Counted from the stretch's first letter, positions 6,994 to 13,991 are shown. The stretch is 14,849 nucleotides of DNA from CAYGOC01 sp964351495 (GCA_964351495.1 CAYGOC010000018.1:1-14849), one strand, 5' to 3'. The notes: a model not told the origin generated them from the letters alone. A program made the numbers and translations.

Positions 6994-8237
6994 ATCTCAG
7001 GAGAAGTTTCTGTATTTATAACAAGTTTGTCTTTTTCCAAGGCTATATCTAAAGAAAGCTTTTTTTCTTCTTTTGTATAAAGGCGAAAGCTATTCATAAA
7101 GTTTCGGAATCGATTTCGTAAATATTCCTCTCTTACCTGAAGGCTTGTATTTTCTTCAGGATAGTCATTTAGGAGCTTAGTTACATATTGATCTTCCAAA
7201 TCTTGGGGGAACATAAACTGGACCCTCCAAGGAAAAGAGAGCTTTTCTTGATTTCCCGAGGCCATGATAGATACTTCAATTCTATCTTTGATGACATCTA
7301 CAAATTGACGAGAAACCCCTTTAGCAAAAAGAGGGAGTGTTAATAAAAATATCCCATTTCTTTTCTCTACCACATTTCCTATTTTGATTTGGGCAGTAAC
7401 CGGATTTAACGATCTAGAAAACTTTAAAGGGAAAAACAAAGATATGGGGATAGGGTTATCAATGGGAATAAGATCTTTCTTTGTAAAATCGATTCTAAGA
7501 GAAGCCGATTTAGGATCATCTATAGGAAGATCTACCTCTGATAAAGAGGGAATAGAGAGCTTTTTCCAAGAATCGGGAATAAAAAAACTCATTTCATCTG
7601 AAAAAGAGCCCCTGTTTTTAGTAGATAATGCATCTAGTTCAGAAGGGGATATATCGCTTAAATTAAAGGTAAGTTTGAGTCCCTTAGCTTTAAGTCTTTT
7701 TATGGCCTCCTGTGGTCCTTGTACAGTAATAAAAAGGTGGTAAGGCCAGATATCTAAAAACTGGTATCCTTTAGGGGCATCTCCTATGGGTTTTGTGACT
7801 AAAACAGGAATTCTTTCTGAGACTAAATTGCTCATTTTAATGATCAGATCGTGGTGGGACACTTTAGAAACAGCAGAAGCAATATCTATTTCAGAACTTA
7901 AACTAACTAGATTTTTCTTGGAAACAGAGGTGATCCACTCACCTCTTTTATTTTTAGCATCAATCATAACTTGGATTTGGCTACCGGAAAGTCTATCTAA
8001 AATGGCTTGATTTCCCGATAAAGTCAGAGAAATTTTGCGGTTTAATGTGCCATCTTTTTGAAGGCCTTCTACGGTTTTACCCTCAGGGAGGTTTTTTACT
8101 TTTACCGAGATGTTATGAATCGTTTTCTGAGAAGACATCGAATGATTTACTACAATCCAGACAATAATGGCCAAAACAAAAGAAACTAACTTTCTTTGCC
8201 AACTATCGAGAAAGATTTTTTTCAAAAAAGAGATCAC
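6972..8237 (-). CDS. ybbR: YbbR-domain protein, CdaR-like regulator of the diadenylate cyclase
   Basis: YbbR (CdaR) proteins are membrane-anchored, with extracytoplasmic YbbR repeats, and bind and modulate the diadenylate cyclase CdaA. After a short basic cytoplasmic start, one transmembrane helix (KLVSFVLAIIVWIVVNHSM) is followed by a long beta-rich extracytoplasmic part with several repeat-like blocks such as NISVKVKNLPEGKTVEG and RIPVLVTKPIGDAPKGYQF. I assign the start to GTG at 8237, because its GTGA overlaps the cdaA stop by 4 bases and GGGAG (8249-8253) lies 11 bases upstream. A TTG at 8255 and a GTG at 8249 are in frame and would add 6 or 4 residues. The last 22 bases overlap the glycosyltransferase start. 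The charged C-terminal region (about 370-410) has no recognised domain. The family call rests on the helix, the repeat character and the adjacent cdaA. Confidence 0.88.
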   Translation of the reverse strand: MISFLKKIFLDSWQRKLVSFVLAIIVWIVVNHSMSSQKTIHNISVKVKNLPEGKTVEGLQKDGTLNRKISLTLSGNQAILDRLSGSQIQVMIDAKNKRGEWITSVSKKNLVSLSSEIDIASAVSKVSHHDLIIKMSNLVSERIPVLVTKPIGDAPKGYQFLDIWPYHLFITVQGPQEAIKRLKAKGLKLTFNLSDISPSELDALSTKNRGSFSDEMSFFIPDSWKKLSIPSLSEVDLPIDDPKSASLRIDFTKKDLIPIDNPIPISLFFPLKFSRSLNPVTAQIKIGNVVEKRNGIFLLTLPLFAKGVSRQFVDVIKDRIEVSIMASGNQEKLSFPWRVQFMFPQDLEDQYVTKLLNDYPEENTSLQVREEYLRNRFRNFMNSFRLYTKEEKKLSLDIALEKDKLVINTETSPEICQTPSK

Positions 8238-9031
8238 TTTTTTAGCCACTCCCAAAAATTAAAACGTTCTTTACTTTTAGCTCTTACAGGAGGATTGAAA
8301 ATACTACGGATAATTCCTTTGAAGCGGTCTATTTTTACTCCTCTTGTAATGATTCCCTCTCTTGCTATAGAAACTTTACCGGATTCTTCTGAAACCACAA
8401 TGACTAAAGCATCTGTCATATGGGAAAGGCCTAAAGCGGCCCTATGACGGGTTCCCATGGATTTTGCGAGTTGAGAGGTATCTTCTGCTAAAGGTAGGAT
8501 AGCAGAAGCAGAAAGAAGAGTCTGGTCTCGAACAATTACCGCTCCATCATGCAAGGGAGTAGAGGGGGCAAATAAAGACTCTAAAAGCTCGGAGGAAAAC
8601 TGGGCTTTTAAGATAACTGCCTTGTTAGCATAGTCCTCTAAAGAGTCTTCATTTTCAATAACGATTAAAGCGCCAATTCTTTTTTCAGATAAACGGTAAG
8701 TGGAGTTTGCTAAAAGGTCTAAGAATTTATCGAATTCGGTAATCTCTCGATACCACTTCCCTTTGAAGCTGAGTTTAGATAGGGCTACTCTTAATTCAGG
8801 TTGAAATATGACAATAATGGCAATTACTAAAACATTCCCAACAAGACGCATCAAATTATGCAACACAGGAAGCTTTAGCCAGCTAGAAGCCCCAAAGAGC
8901 ACTAAAAAAGCTAAAAAGCCAAATACCAAATCCATCGACTTGGTGTTCCAAAAAAAGGAGAGTAAATAATTGAAGATAAGGGCAATTATGAATATTTCTA
9001 CAAAAGGAGTGAAAGAGTGAAAAAAATCCAT
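8234..9031 (-). CDS. cdaA: Diadenylate cyclase, CdaA/DacA type (c-di-AMP synthase)
   Basis: CdaA condenses two ATP into cyclic di-AMP at the inner face of the cytoplasmic membrane. c-di-AMP controls potassium and osmolyte balance and cell-wall homeostasis in other bacteria, and Chlamydia trachomatis is known to make it. Three hydrophobic helices occupy about 10-27, 34-50 and 60-78, ending in the family block IIVIFQPELR. The DAC domain (about 105-235) has the metal and nucleotide motif HDGA (161-164) and GTRHRAA (193-199), so both catalytic motifs are intact. Length (265 residues) is typical. The ATG at 9031 has only a weak purine-rich stretch directly before it. The gene lies 84 bases after cydB and overlaps ybbR, its usual partner, so synthase and regulator are probably made together. 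Confidence 0.96.
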   Translation of the reverse strand: MDFFHSFTPFVEIFIIALIFNYLLSFFWNTKSMDLVFGFLAFLVLFGASSWLKLPVLHNLMRLVGNVLVIAIIVIFQPELRVALSKLSFKGKWYREITEFDKFLDLLANSTYRLSEKRIGALIVIENEDSLEDYANKAVILKAQFSSELLESLFAPSTPLHDGAVIVRDQTLLSASAILPLAEDTSQLAKSMGTRHRAALGLSHMTDALVIVVSEESGKVSIAREGIITRGVKIDRFKGIIRSIFNPPVRAKSKERFNFWEWLKK

Positions 9032-9115
9032 CTTCTAAAGCCGCTACAAGCCGGCAGATAAACAAGCTGCCTTTTCTGGCTATTGTATGGATTCTAATAG
9101 TTGCTGGCAATAACT

Positions 9116-10144
9116 CTAATAACCGGAAGAGTCAAACCGAACCTTTCCTCGAAAAATGCGGTAGACCCAAAAACCGTATCCTAAAACAAGAGGAATCCCT
9201 ATTAAAACAATTATCAAAAGCACCTTCAAAGTATAGGCAGAAGAAGAAGCGTTATAGATTGTAAGGTTATATTCGGGAGATAAGGTAGAGGGCATTAAAT
9301 TAGGAAAAGTCCCCACTCCAAAAAGGATTAGAAGAGAGAAAATACAAAGAGAAGAAAAAATAAACGACCAGCCTTCTCTTCCTTTGAAGCTTTGCCAAAT
9401 CACCTGAAAAATACTAAATATAGAAAAAAGAGGAAAAATAAGAAGGAAGGGATACAGGGCAAAAGGAGTGAACATAAAAGGCGCTTTTAAAAAGGTAAAA
9501 ACCGTTGCCACAATATAGGTGAAAACAAAAAAAGAAAGGACAGAAGGAAGCCATTTTTTTATCGTATCTTGCAAAGGTTTTTCTGTTTTCATGATTAAAT
9601 AAGTAATACCGTGCAAACTAAAAATTCCCACTGCAAAAAATCCAAGAGAGAGGCTGTATAAAGAGAAAATAGAGCTGAGAGATTCAGGGATTATTTCAAA
9701 GTCGCCATTTATGGGAAGCCCTTCTACAAAGTTAGCAAGCCCCATTCCATAGATAAAAGCTACTACGAAACTAGACAGAAAAAAAGTATGGTCCCAAAAA
9801 AAGCGCCACTTAAGAGATGGCTTTTTACTCCGAAATTCAATGGCAGCAGCCCGAAACATTAAAGCGGCTAAAAGAGCCATAACAAGATCATAAAAACCCG
9901 ATAAGGTAGCTGCATACACAGGAGGAAATCCCGCAAAAAGAGCTCCTATAATGATGACAAGCCACACTTCGTTGCCATCCCAAACAGGACCGATAGAATT
10001 TAAAAAAAGACGCCTTTCGCCATCTTTTTTGGTAAAGGGAAGTAAAATGCCCACACCTAGGTCAAAGCCATCTAAAAGGGTGTACAAAATCATGGCTGTT
10101 CCCACTACTAAATACCATAAAAACTGCAAAGTAGAAAGTTCCAT
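9116..10144 (-). CDS. cydB: Cytochrome bd quinol oxidase subunit II
   Basis: CydB is the structural partner of CydA in the bd-type terminal oxidase, which oxidises quinol and reduces oxygen to water at high oxygen affinity in the inner membrane. The sequence is a chain of hydrophobic helices with family signatures ILYTLLDGFDLGVGIL near the N-terminus, then FLNSIGPVWDGNEVWLV and AGFPPVYA. Length (342 residues) fits the shorter CydB type. I choose ATG 10144 over the in-frame TTG at 10147: AGGTAGG lies 6 bases before the ATG, and the ATG shares one base with the cydA stop (TGATG), a typical coupling arrangement. cdaA follows after 84 bases. Confidence 0.96.
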   Translation of the reverse strand: MELSTLQFLWYLVVGTAMILYTLLDGFDLGVGILLPFTKKDGERRLFLNSIGPVWDGNEVWLVIIIGALFAGFPPVYAATLSGFYDLVMALLAALMFRAAAIEFRSKKPSLKWRFFWDHTFFLSSFVVAFIYGMGLANFVEGLPINGDFEIIPESLSSIFSLYSLSLGFFAVGIFSLHGITYLIMKTEKPLQDTIKKWLPSVLSFFVFTYIVATVFTFLKAPFMFTPFALYPFLLIFPLFSIFSIFQVIWQSFKGREGWSFIFSSLCIFSLLILFGVGTFPNLMPSTLSPEYNLTIYNASSSAYTLKVLLIIVLIGIPLVLGYGFWVYRIFRGKVRFDSSGY

Positions 10145-11520
10145 CAATAACCTACCTTTTTGTAAGGATCGGAATAGACCTCACTAGAGTCTTCTTCTTT
10201 TAAAGACATGTCGGGACCATGTTTGATTTTTCTGTCTAAAAGGAGAACAAATAAAGAAAATAGAAGGATGCTGATTAAAGAAAACATAATGATTGAATTT
10301 CTTACCTGGGAAGCAGAAATGGAAAGAGATACCCCTTCACTGGTCCTTAAAAGCTTGTGTACAATCCAAGGCTGCCTTCCCATTTCCGTAGAGATCCACC
10401 CTGCTTGCAGAGCTATTTGAGGAACAAATACAGAAAAGATAAGGACCTTTAAAAAGATCGTTGCTTTTTCTAATTTTCTTTTTCGATTTAAAAATAGAGC
10501 ATAACAGGTTGTAAGAAACAAAAAGAGCCATGATAGAACCATAATATGATACGTTTGAAATACTACCGCAACATTGGGCCACTCATCTTCTGGAATTTGA
10601 TCTAATCCCGCAACCGCTGTGGTAAAGTTTCTGTAGGTTAAAAAGCTTAAAGCAGAGGGGATTTTGATAGAGTGTACTTTTTTGTTTTTTGCATCTACCC
10701 ATCCGATTAAAGAGATAGGTGTTTTGGGTTTTGTTTCATAAATACCTTCAAAAGCAGCTAATTTTGCAGGTTGATATTTTGCAATCAGCCTTGCACTAGA
10801 GTCCCCCGATATAAGCTGTAAAAGAAGAGTAACAAGAGCTAGAAAAAGTCCTATTTTCATCATAGATCTTGCTATGGGGAGGTATTTTTGCTTGAAAAGA
10901 TAGTACGCACTTACGCTGATTAAAAAAAAAGCACCTGCGATCCAACATCCTATTACTACATGGCTTAATCTATCTAAAGTAGAAGGGTTAAAGACCATTT
11001 TCCAAAAATCGACGACCACCGCTCTTTTTTTACCTCCTACTTCTACTATTTTATGGCCTGCAGGAGTTTGCATCCAAGAGTTAGCCACTAAAATCCAAAC
11101 AGCACTGAAATGGGCTCCTAGACAGACTAAGATATTGGATAAGTAGTGTAGTTTTTTAGAAACACGGTTCCATCCAAACAGTAAAACTCCCAAAAACCCA
11201 GCCTCCAAGAAGAAGGCAAAAATACCTTCTGCTGCAAGGGCGCTTCCAAACACATCTCCTACAAAACGGGAATATCTAGCCCAGTTGGTACCAAAAGCAA
11301 AAGAGAGGACCAGTCCTGTTGCAACCCCAATTGCAAAAGTAAGAGCAAAGATCCGGATCCAAAATAGGGTCATATCTTTGTATTTGGGGTTTTTTGTTTT
11401 TAGATAAAGACCTTCCATAATCACTAAAAAAAGAGAAATGCCAATACTCAAAGAAGGGAAGATAAAGTGAAAAGAGGCGTTTAGCCCAAACTGAATCCTT
11501 GAAAGAATAAGAGCGTCCAT
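10144..11520 (-). CDS. cydA: Cytochrome bd quinol oxidase subunit I
   Basis: CydA carries the quinol site and hemes b558, b595 and d of cytochrome bd oxidase. The 458-residue protein shows the expected ligands, numbered close to E. coli: His18 (in NASFHF), Glu98 and Glu106 (AAEGIFAFFLEAGFLG), His187 (LDRLSHVVIG) and Met380 in the family signature GWISTEMGRQPW (374-385). Lys253 and Glu258 (AKYQPAKLAAFEG) match the quinol-binding Q-loop residues. The loop after them is short, so this is the short-Q-loop class. Start ATG 11520 has GGATGG four bases upstream as a modest ribosome binding site. It is the first gene of the five-gene minus-strand operon. No CydX-like small subunit was found beside it. 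The 68-bp gap to the divergent tolC-like gene must hold both promoters, but no clear hexamer pair stands out. Confidence 0.97.
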   Translation of the reverse strand: MDALILSRIQFGLNASFHFIFPSLSIGISLFLVIMEGLYLKTKNPKYKDMTLFWIRIFALTFAIGVATGLVLSFAFGTNWARYSRFVGDVFGSALAAEGIFAFFLEAGFLGVLLFGWNRVSKKLHYLSNILVCLGAHFSAVWILVANSWMQTPAGHKIVEVGGKKRAVVVDFWKMVFNPSTLDRLSHVVIGCWIAGAFFLISVSAYYLFKQKYLPIARSMMKIGLFLALVTLLLQLISGDSSARLIAKYQPAKLAAFEGIYETKPKTPISLIGWVDAKNKKVHSIKIPSALSFLTYRNFTTAVAGLDQIPEDEWPNVAVVFQTYHIMVLSWLFLFLTTCYALFLNRKRKLEKATIFLKVLIFSVFVPQIALQAGWISTEMGRQPWIVHKLLRTSEGVSLSISASQVRNSIIMFSLISILLFSLFVLLLDRKIKHGPDMSLKEEDSSEVYSDPYKKVGY

Positions 11521-11588
11521 ACTACCATCCGGAATTAAAAGGTCTCGTCAATTTAAGACTTTTATGCATAAAAAGGATTTAAGAAAAG

Positions 11589-12983
11589 ATGTTTTTTCCT
11601 TTTTTAGGAAGAGTTTGTTTCCTTTTTTCTCTTTTTTTTAACCTTCTTCAAGCTTCTTCTCTTTCTTTACAAGAAGCAGAAGAATTGGCGTTAAAAAACA
11701 ACCCTCTATACCTTGCAACAGAAAAAACTCAAGGAGTAGCAAAACAGAGAAAGTGGCAAGCCTTTTCTTCTTATATGCCTCAGATCAGGTATAACTCTTT
11801 TTATGCGTACACTCCCAAAAATACTGCTATTGAGATTGTAAAAACAGGAGAGATTGGTTTTGCAAAACATCTTTCCATGCATCAGCTAGCTTTAGATCAG
11901 ACTATACTTTCTTCTGATAAGGCGATAGATTACCGGGTAAAAAAATTGGAAGAAAAAGGAGCCTATTTTTTTTCCGATCAAATAAGAAAAGAACTTTTAC
12001 TAAAAGTACGCTTTTCTTATTACGCCTCTGTCTTAGGGAAGCTTTTTATAGAAGCGCAAAAAGAGACCATTGGATATTTACAAGCAGCCTTAAAGATAGA
12101 GGAAGAGAAGCTAAAGCTGGGAAACTCTACCTCTTTTGAAGTAAATCAAAATAAAGTTGCATTAGAAGGGGCTATTTCCGAGTATTATGAGAGGGTAAAA
12201 GATCTACAAGCAGCCAGAGGAGAACTGGTAAAGGCTTTAGGGATCAAGCCGGAAGAAGAGAAAACTCTCTTTTTACAAGAAGAGACATTTCCTTTAGAAA
12301 GCATTCCTTTAATTTTCGAAAAGATCAAAAAAATAGAGGCTGAGAGAAACAAAGATCTTTTTTTACCTCTTTGTAATACACAAAAGCTGCTCTTTTTTTC
12401 TGAAGAAGAGGTGCACTCTTTTTTGGCAACTGCTTTGAAAAAAAGACCCGAGCTAAAGCTGAAAGAAATTGAAATAGCCAAGGCAGAGCAAAATGTGAGT
12501 AGATCTTTAGGGAATTATCTTCCCGATGTTTCCGGGTTTGCCGATTATACAAAAAATGGAGGAAACCCCGCTTCTCGTACTTTTAGCAGAGACTCTTTTA
12601 GTTGGGCTTTTGGAATTAAACTATCGTGGAATGTATTTGACTCTTTTATAAGGGAGTCTAAAGTAAAAGAGAGTAGGTATAAAAAAGATACCACCCTTTT
12701 AAAATACCGATCGATCTTAGATGAAGTAGAGATTCAGATTCGAAACCAACTCTTTCAAATAGAAAATTCCCTTTTAAGCGTTTTTTCTTCAAAAGAGGGG
12801 CTCTCTCTTGCTAAGCAAGCTTTGGATCAAGCTAAAGAAAAATTGCAATTTGGAAAGATCTCTCCTTTGGAATATAGACAAGCAGTAGTGCAGTTTGTAA
12901 ATGCGTTTTACGCAAAAAATAGAGCTAGCTTTTCCCTTTTAATGGCCTATTATCAGCTAGTGTATCAAACCGGCGAATCTTGA
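11589..12983 (+). CDS. TolC-family outer-membrane efflux/secretion protein
   Basis: TolC-family proteins form trimeric outer-membrane channels with a periplasmic alpha-barrel and work with inner-membrane pumps or type I secretion systems. Residues 1-22 form a hydrophobic signal peptide ending near LLQASS. The mature protein begins with the family pattern LSLQEAEELALKNNPLYLATEK and contains two long helical halves (about 100-215 and 270-455), each with amphipathic Lys/Glu/Ala-rich helices. Beta-barrel-like stretches follow (YMPQIRYNSFYAY; YLPDVSGFADYTKNGG; SFSWAFGIKLSWNVFDSF). Length (464 residues) is normal. ATG 11589 has AAGGA 11 bases upstream. It is divergent from cydA and overlaps the next minus-strand gene by 19 bases. 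No adaptor or pump gene is next to it, so its partner must be encoded elsewhere; the MsbA-like exporter in this window is not an obvious one. Confidence 0.88.
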   Translation: MFFPFLGRVCFLFSLFFNLLQASSLSLQEAEELALKNNPLYLATEKTQGVAKQRKWQAFSSYMPQIRYNSFYAYTPKNTAIEIVKTGEIGFAKHLSMHQLALDQTILSSDKAIDYRVKKLEEKGAYFFSDQIRKELLLKVRFSYYASVLGKLFIEAQKETIGYLQAALKIEEEKLKLGNSTSFEVNQNKVALEGAISEYYERVKDLQAARGELVKALGIKPEEEKTLFLQEETFPLESIPLIFEKIKKIEAERNKDLFLPLCNTQKLLFFSEEEVHSFLATALKKRPELKLKEIEIAKAEQNVSRSLGNYLPDVSGFADYTKNGGNPASRTFSRDSFSWAFGIKLSWNVFDSFIRESKVKESRYKKDTTLLKYRSILDEVEIQIRNQLFQIENSLLSVFSSKEGLSLAKQALDQAKEKLQFGKISPLEYRQAVVQFVNAFYAKNRASFSLLMAYYQLVYQTGES

Positions 12984-13273
12984 TTTTTTTGGGGATTGTT
13001 TTTGCAAAGACTCGCTAAGCACAGAAAAGAGGAAAGAAGCCCCCCTCCCAAGAAAAACGAGGCCACTTTACATGCCGTTTCATCTTCTTCAGGAGAGACT
13101 ATAAACAAAGAGGCGCTAAGGGTAAAACCGACCAGAGAAGTGCCGCAAAAAAGGGCCACTTGAGGATCTTTTTGGAGCTGAGAGAGCTTTAGTTTAGGAG
13201 CATACTTTTCAAAAGAGCAGAAATTTAGAGGTCCCTTACAGCTAGAAAGCCTATTTATAAAATTAGAAAGCAA
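12965..13273 (-). CDS. Small hypothetical protein with two predicted membrane helices
   Basis: A 102-residue frame begins at TTG 13273. It has a basic N-terminus, then two hydrophobic segments of helix length: VALFCGTSLVGFTLSASLFIV (about 39-59) and VASFFLGGGLLSSFLCLASLC (about 69-89), separated by an acidic turn (SPEEDE). The topology is a membrane hairpin with both ends probably on the same side. A plausible promoter lies upstream (ATGACA, 18 bp, TAAAAT at 13309-13338), and a weak AGG sits 9 bases before the TTG. Codon use is like that of neighbouring genes. The frame overlaps the tolC-like gene by 19 bases at the 3' ends. No family is recognised. The TTG start and the lack of an ATG lower confidence, but without this gene the stretch would be an unusually long empty gap for this window. 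Confidence 0.5.
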   Translation of the reverse strand: MLSNFINRLSSCKGPLNFCSFEKYAPKLKLSQLQKDPQVALFCGTSLVGFTLSASLFIVSPEEDETACKVASFFLGGGLLSSFLCLASLCKNNPQKNQDSPV

Positions 13274-13308
13274 AGCAAAAGACCTGTTTTTCCGTAATAA
13301 AAAGAGCG

Positions 13309-13338
13309 ATTTTACTGTATTTAAAGAGAATTTGTCAT
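13309..13338 (-). promoter_or_regulatory. Predicted sigma70-type promoter for the small membrane protein
   Basis: On the minus strand, ATGACA (13333-13338, five of six bases matching TTGACA) is followed after 18 bp by TAAAAT (13309-13314, five of six matching TATAAT). A start near 13302 would give a leader of about 30 bases before the TTG at 13273. The position and orientation support the reality of that gene. Confidence 0.5.
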
Positions 13339-13393
13339 GGAAATTTATGGGAAAAAGGGTTTTTTAGTCTATCTAAAGACTTAAAAAAATAAG

Positions 13394-13418
13394 TTAAGAT
13401 CTTCTATGTAAATAACTT
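13394..13418 (+). repeat. 25-bp imperfect repeat, copy 1
   Basis: This copy has TTAAGAT (13394-13400), seven variable bases, then GTAAATAACTT (13408-13418). The same arrangement recurs 53 bp downstream. This copy also carries an inverted pair, AAGTTA at 13391-13396 and TAACTT at 13413-13418, which the second copy lacks. It lies about 65-90 bp upstream of the -35 element of the next promoter. A regulator binding site is an inference from symmetry and position. Confidence 0.6.
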
Positions 13419-13446
13419 AAAAAAACTTCAGCTCCAAAAACAAAAC

Positions 13447-13471
13447 TTAAGATGCTTGCGGTAAATAACTT
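13447..13471 (+). repeat. 25-bp imperfect repeat, copy 2
   Basis: TTAAGAT (13447-13453) and GTAAATAACTT (13461-13471) repeat copy 1 exactly in both constant blocks, with a different seven-base centre. The offset of 53 bp is about five helical turns, which would put the two copies on the same face of the DNA. The copy ends 9 bp before the -35 hexamer, where an activator or an occluding repressor could act. Confidence 0.6.
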
Positions 13472-13480
13472 GAGTCAAAC

Positions 13481-13509
13481 TTGATTTTTATAAGAAAAAG
13501 TGGTATAAT
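13481..13509 (+). promoter_or_regulatory. Near-consensus sigma70-type promoter of the 113-aa gene
   Basis: TTGATT (13481-13486) and a perfect TATAAT (13504-13509) are separated by exactly 17 bp. Transcription should start near 13516-13518, about 40 bases before the ATG at 13557. This is the best promoter match seen in the window. Two AACTTGA units (13467-13473 and 13478-13484), 11 bp apart, run into the -35 element. Confidence 0.75.
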
Positions 13510-13519
13510 TACAGGTACG

Positions 13520-13532
13520 GGGCTTTTTGCCC
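13520..13532 (+). other. 5' mRNA stem-loop at the predicted transcript start
   Basis: GGGC (13520-13523) and GCCC (13529-13532) can pair around a five-T loop, with possible extension by one G. It would lie within a few bases of the predicted 5' end, where short hairpins are known to shield messages from 5'-dependent decay. It lacks the U-tract of a terminator and lies well upstream of the ribosome binding site. Confidence 0.45.
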
Positions 13533-13556
13533 TTATGTGAATTTAAGGAGAGTATT

Positions 13557-13898
13557 ATGAGCGAAGTACACACTCTTAGATTATATGTGTCTACTCCAAC
13601 CGAAACTGAGCTGGAAGAAGATATTAGGGAGGCGGAACAATATGCAAAAGAAGATCCCAAAGATGCGGAATACTTCAGGATAAAAGAGGCCGCCTTTAAA
13701 ATAAATCTAGAAATTCTTGAAAAAGCAAAAAAAGAAGGAATCGATCCTAATACGAAAGAAGGGGCTGAGAAGATAGACAGTCTAATGGATAAGGCAACAA
13801 AGCAACTAGATAAGGAAGCCTATTACTATTTGAAGTTGAATCCAAAACTAATTAAGTATGGATGGACTATTGGGAAGAGGCATTGGTTTCCCGTTTAA
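13557..13898 (+). CDS. Small charged hypothetical protein, 113 aa, predicted highly expressed
   Basis: I recognise no family. The start is ATG 13557, with a perfect AAGGAG (13545-13550) six bases upstream; an in-frame TTG at 13527 would lie inside the 5' hairpin and is rejected. The protein is soluble-looking, with no signal peptide or membrane helix. An N-terminal strand-like stretch (HTLRLYVSTP) is followed by strongly helical, Glu/Lys/Ala-rich segments (about 17-32, 37-60 and 67-88). It ends in a basic, aromatic tail (about 88-113: YYYLKLNPKLIKYGWTIGKRHWFPV in part). It is acidic in the first third and basic at the end. The promoter, leader hairpin and ribosome binding site all suggest abundant expression, and upstream repeats suggest regulation. 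It is monocistronic: a possible terminator follows at 13962-13991. A DNA-binding, chaperone or secreted role would be speculation. Confidence 0.8.
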   Translation: MSEVHTLRLYVSTPTETELEEDIREAEQYAKEDPKDAEYFRIKEAAFKINLEILEKAKKEGIDPNTKEGAEKIDSLMDKATKQLDKEAYYYLKLNPKLIKYGWTIGKRHWFPV

Positions 13899-13961
13899 TT
13901 TAAAATTTTATTACTAAATAATCTTTTTCAAAAAAAGTATGCATAATTTTTTTTACGAAAC

Positions 13962-13991
13962 AAAAAAGGGCCTTGAAGGGGTCTTTTATTT
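13962..13991 (+). terminator. Possible rho-independent terminator after the 113-aa gene
   Basis: AAAAG (13964-13968) can pair with CTTTT (13983-13987), extended by a G-T pair and two C-G pairs across one mismatch, with a loop around TTGAAG and a T-rich tail. The stem is imperfect. The position, about 65 bases after the TAA and before nusB, fits termination of the 113-aa transcript. Confidence 0.4.

Noticed and set aside
7384..7743. 119-residue plus-strand frame inside ybbR, and similar antisense frames in cydA, cydB, msbA and the TolC-like gene
   Set aside because: These are shadows of well-supported genes on the other strand, without ribosome binding sites or recognisable domains.
9055..9077. 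GGCAG/CTGCC hairpin followed by TTTT between cdaA and cydB
   Set aside because: The stem is only about 5 bp with a long loop. Its T-run follows on the plus strand, while the genes here run on the minus strand, so it would not terminate their transcript.
8883..9110. 75-residue minus-strand frame between cydB and cdaA, considered as a CydX-like subunit or separate small gene
   Set aside because: It begins at TTG, mostly overlaps cdaA in another frame, and lacks the single N-terminal helix pattern of CydX. The strong DAC-family match of cdaA explains the DNA.
13337..13384. Short plus-strand frame (15 residues) that could be a leader peptide upstream of the 113-aa gene
   Set aside because: No ribosome binding site, and it lies upstream of the predicted transcription start near 13516, overlapping the minus-strand promoter.
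13527..13556. N-terminal extension of the 113-aa protein from TTG 13527
   Set aside because: That codon lies in the 5' hairpin close to the predicted transcript start, whereas ATG 13557 has a perfect AAGGAG at six bases.
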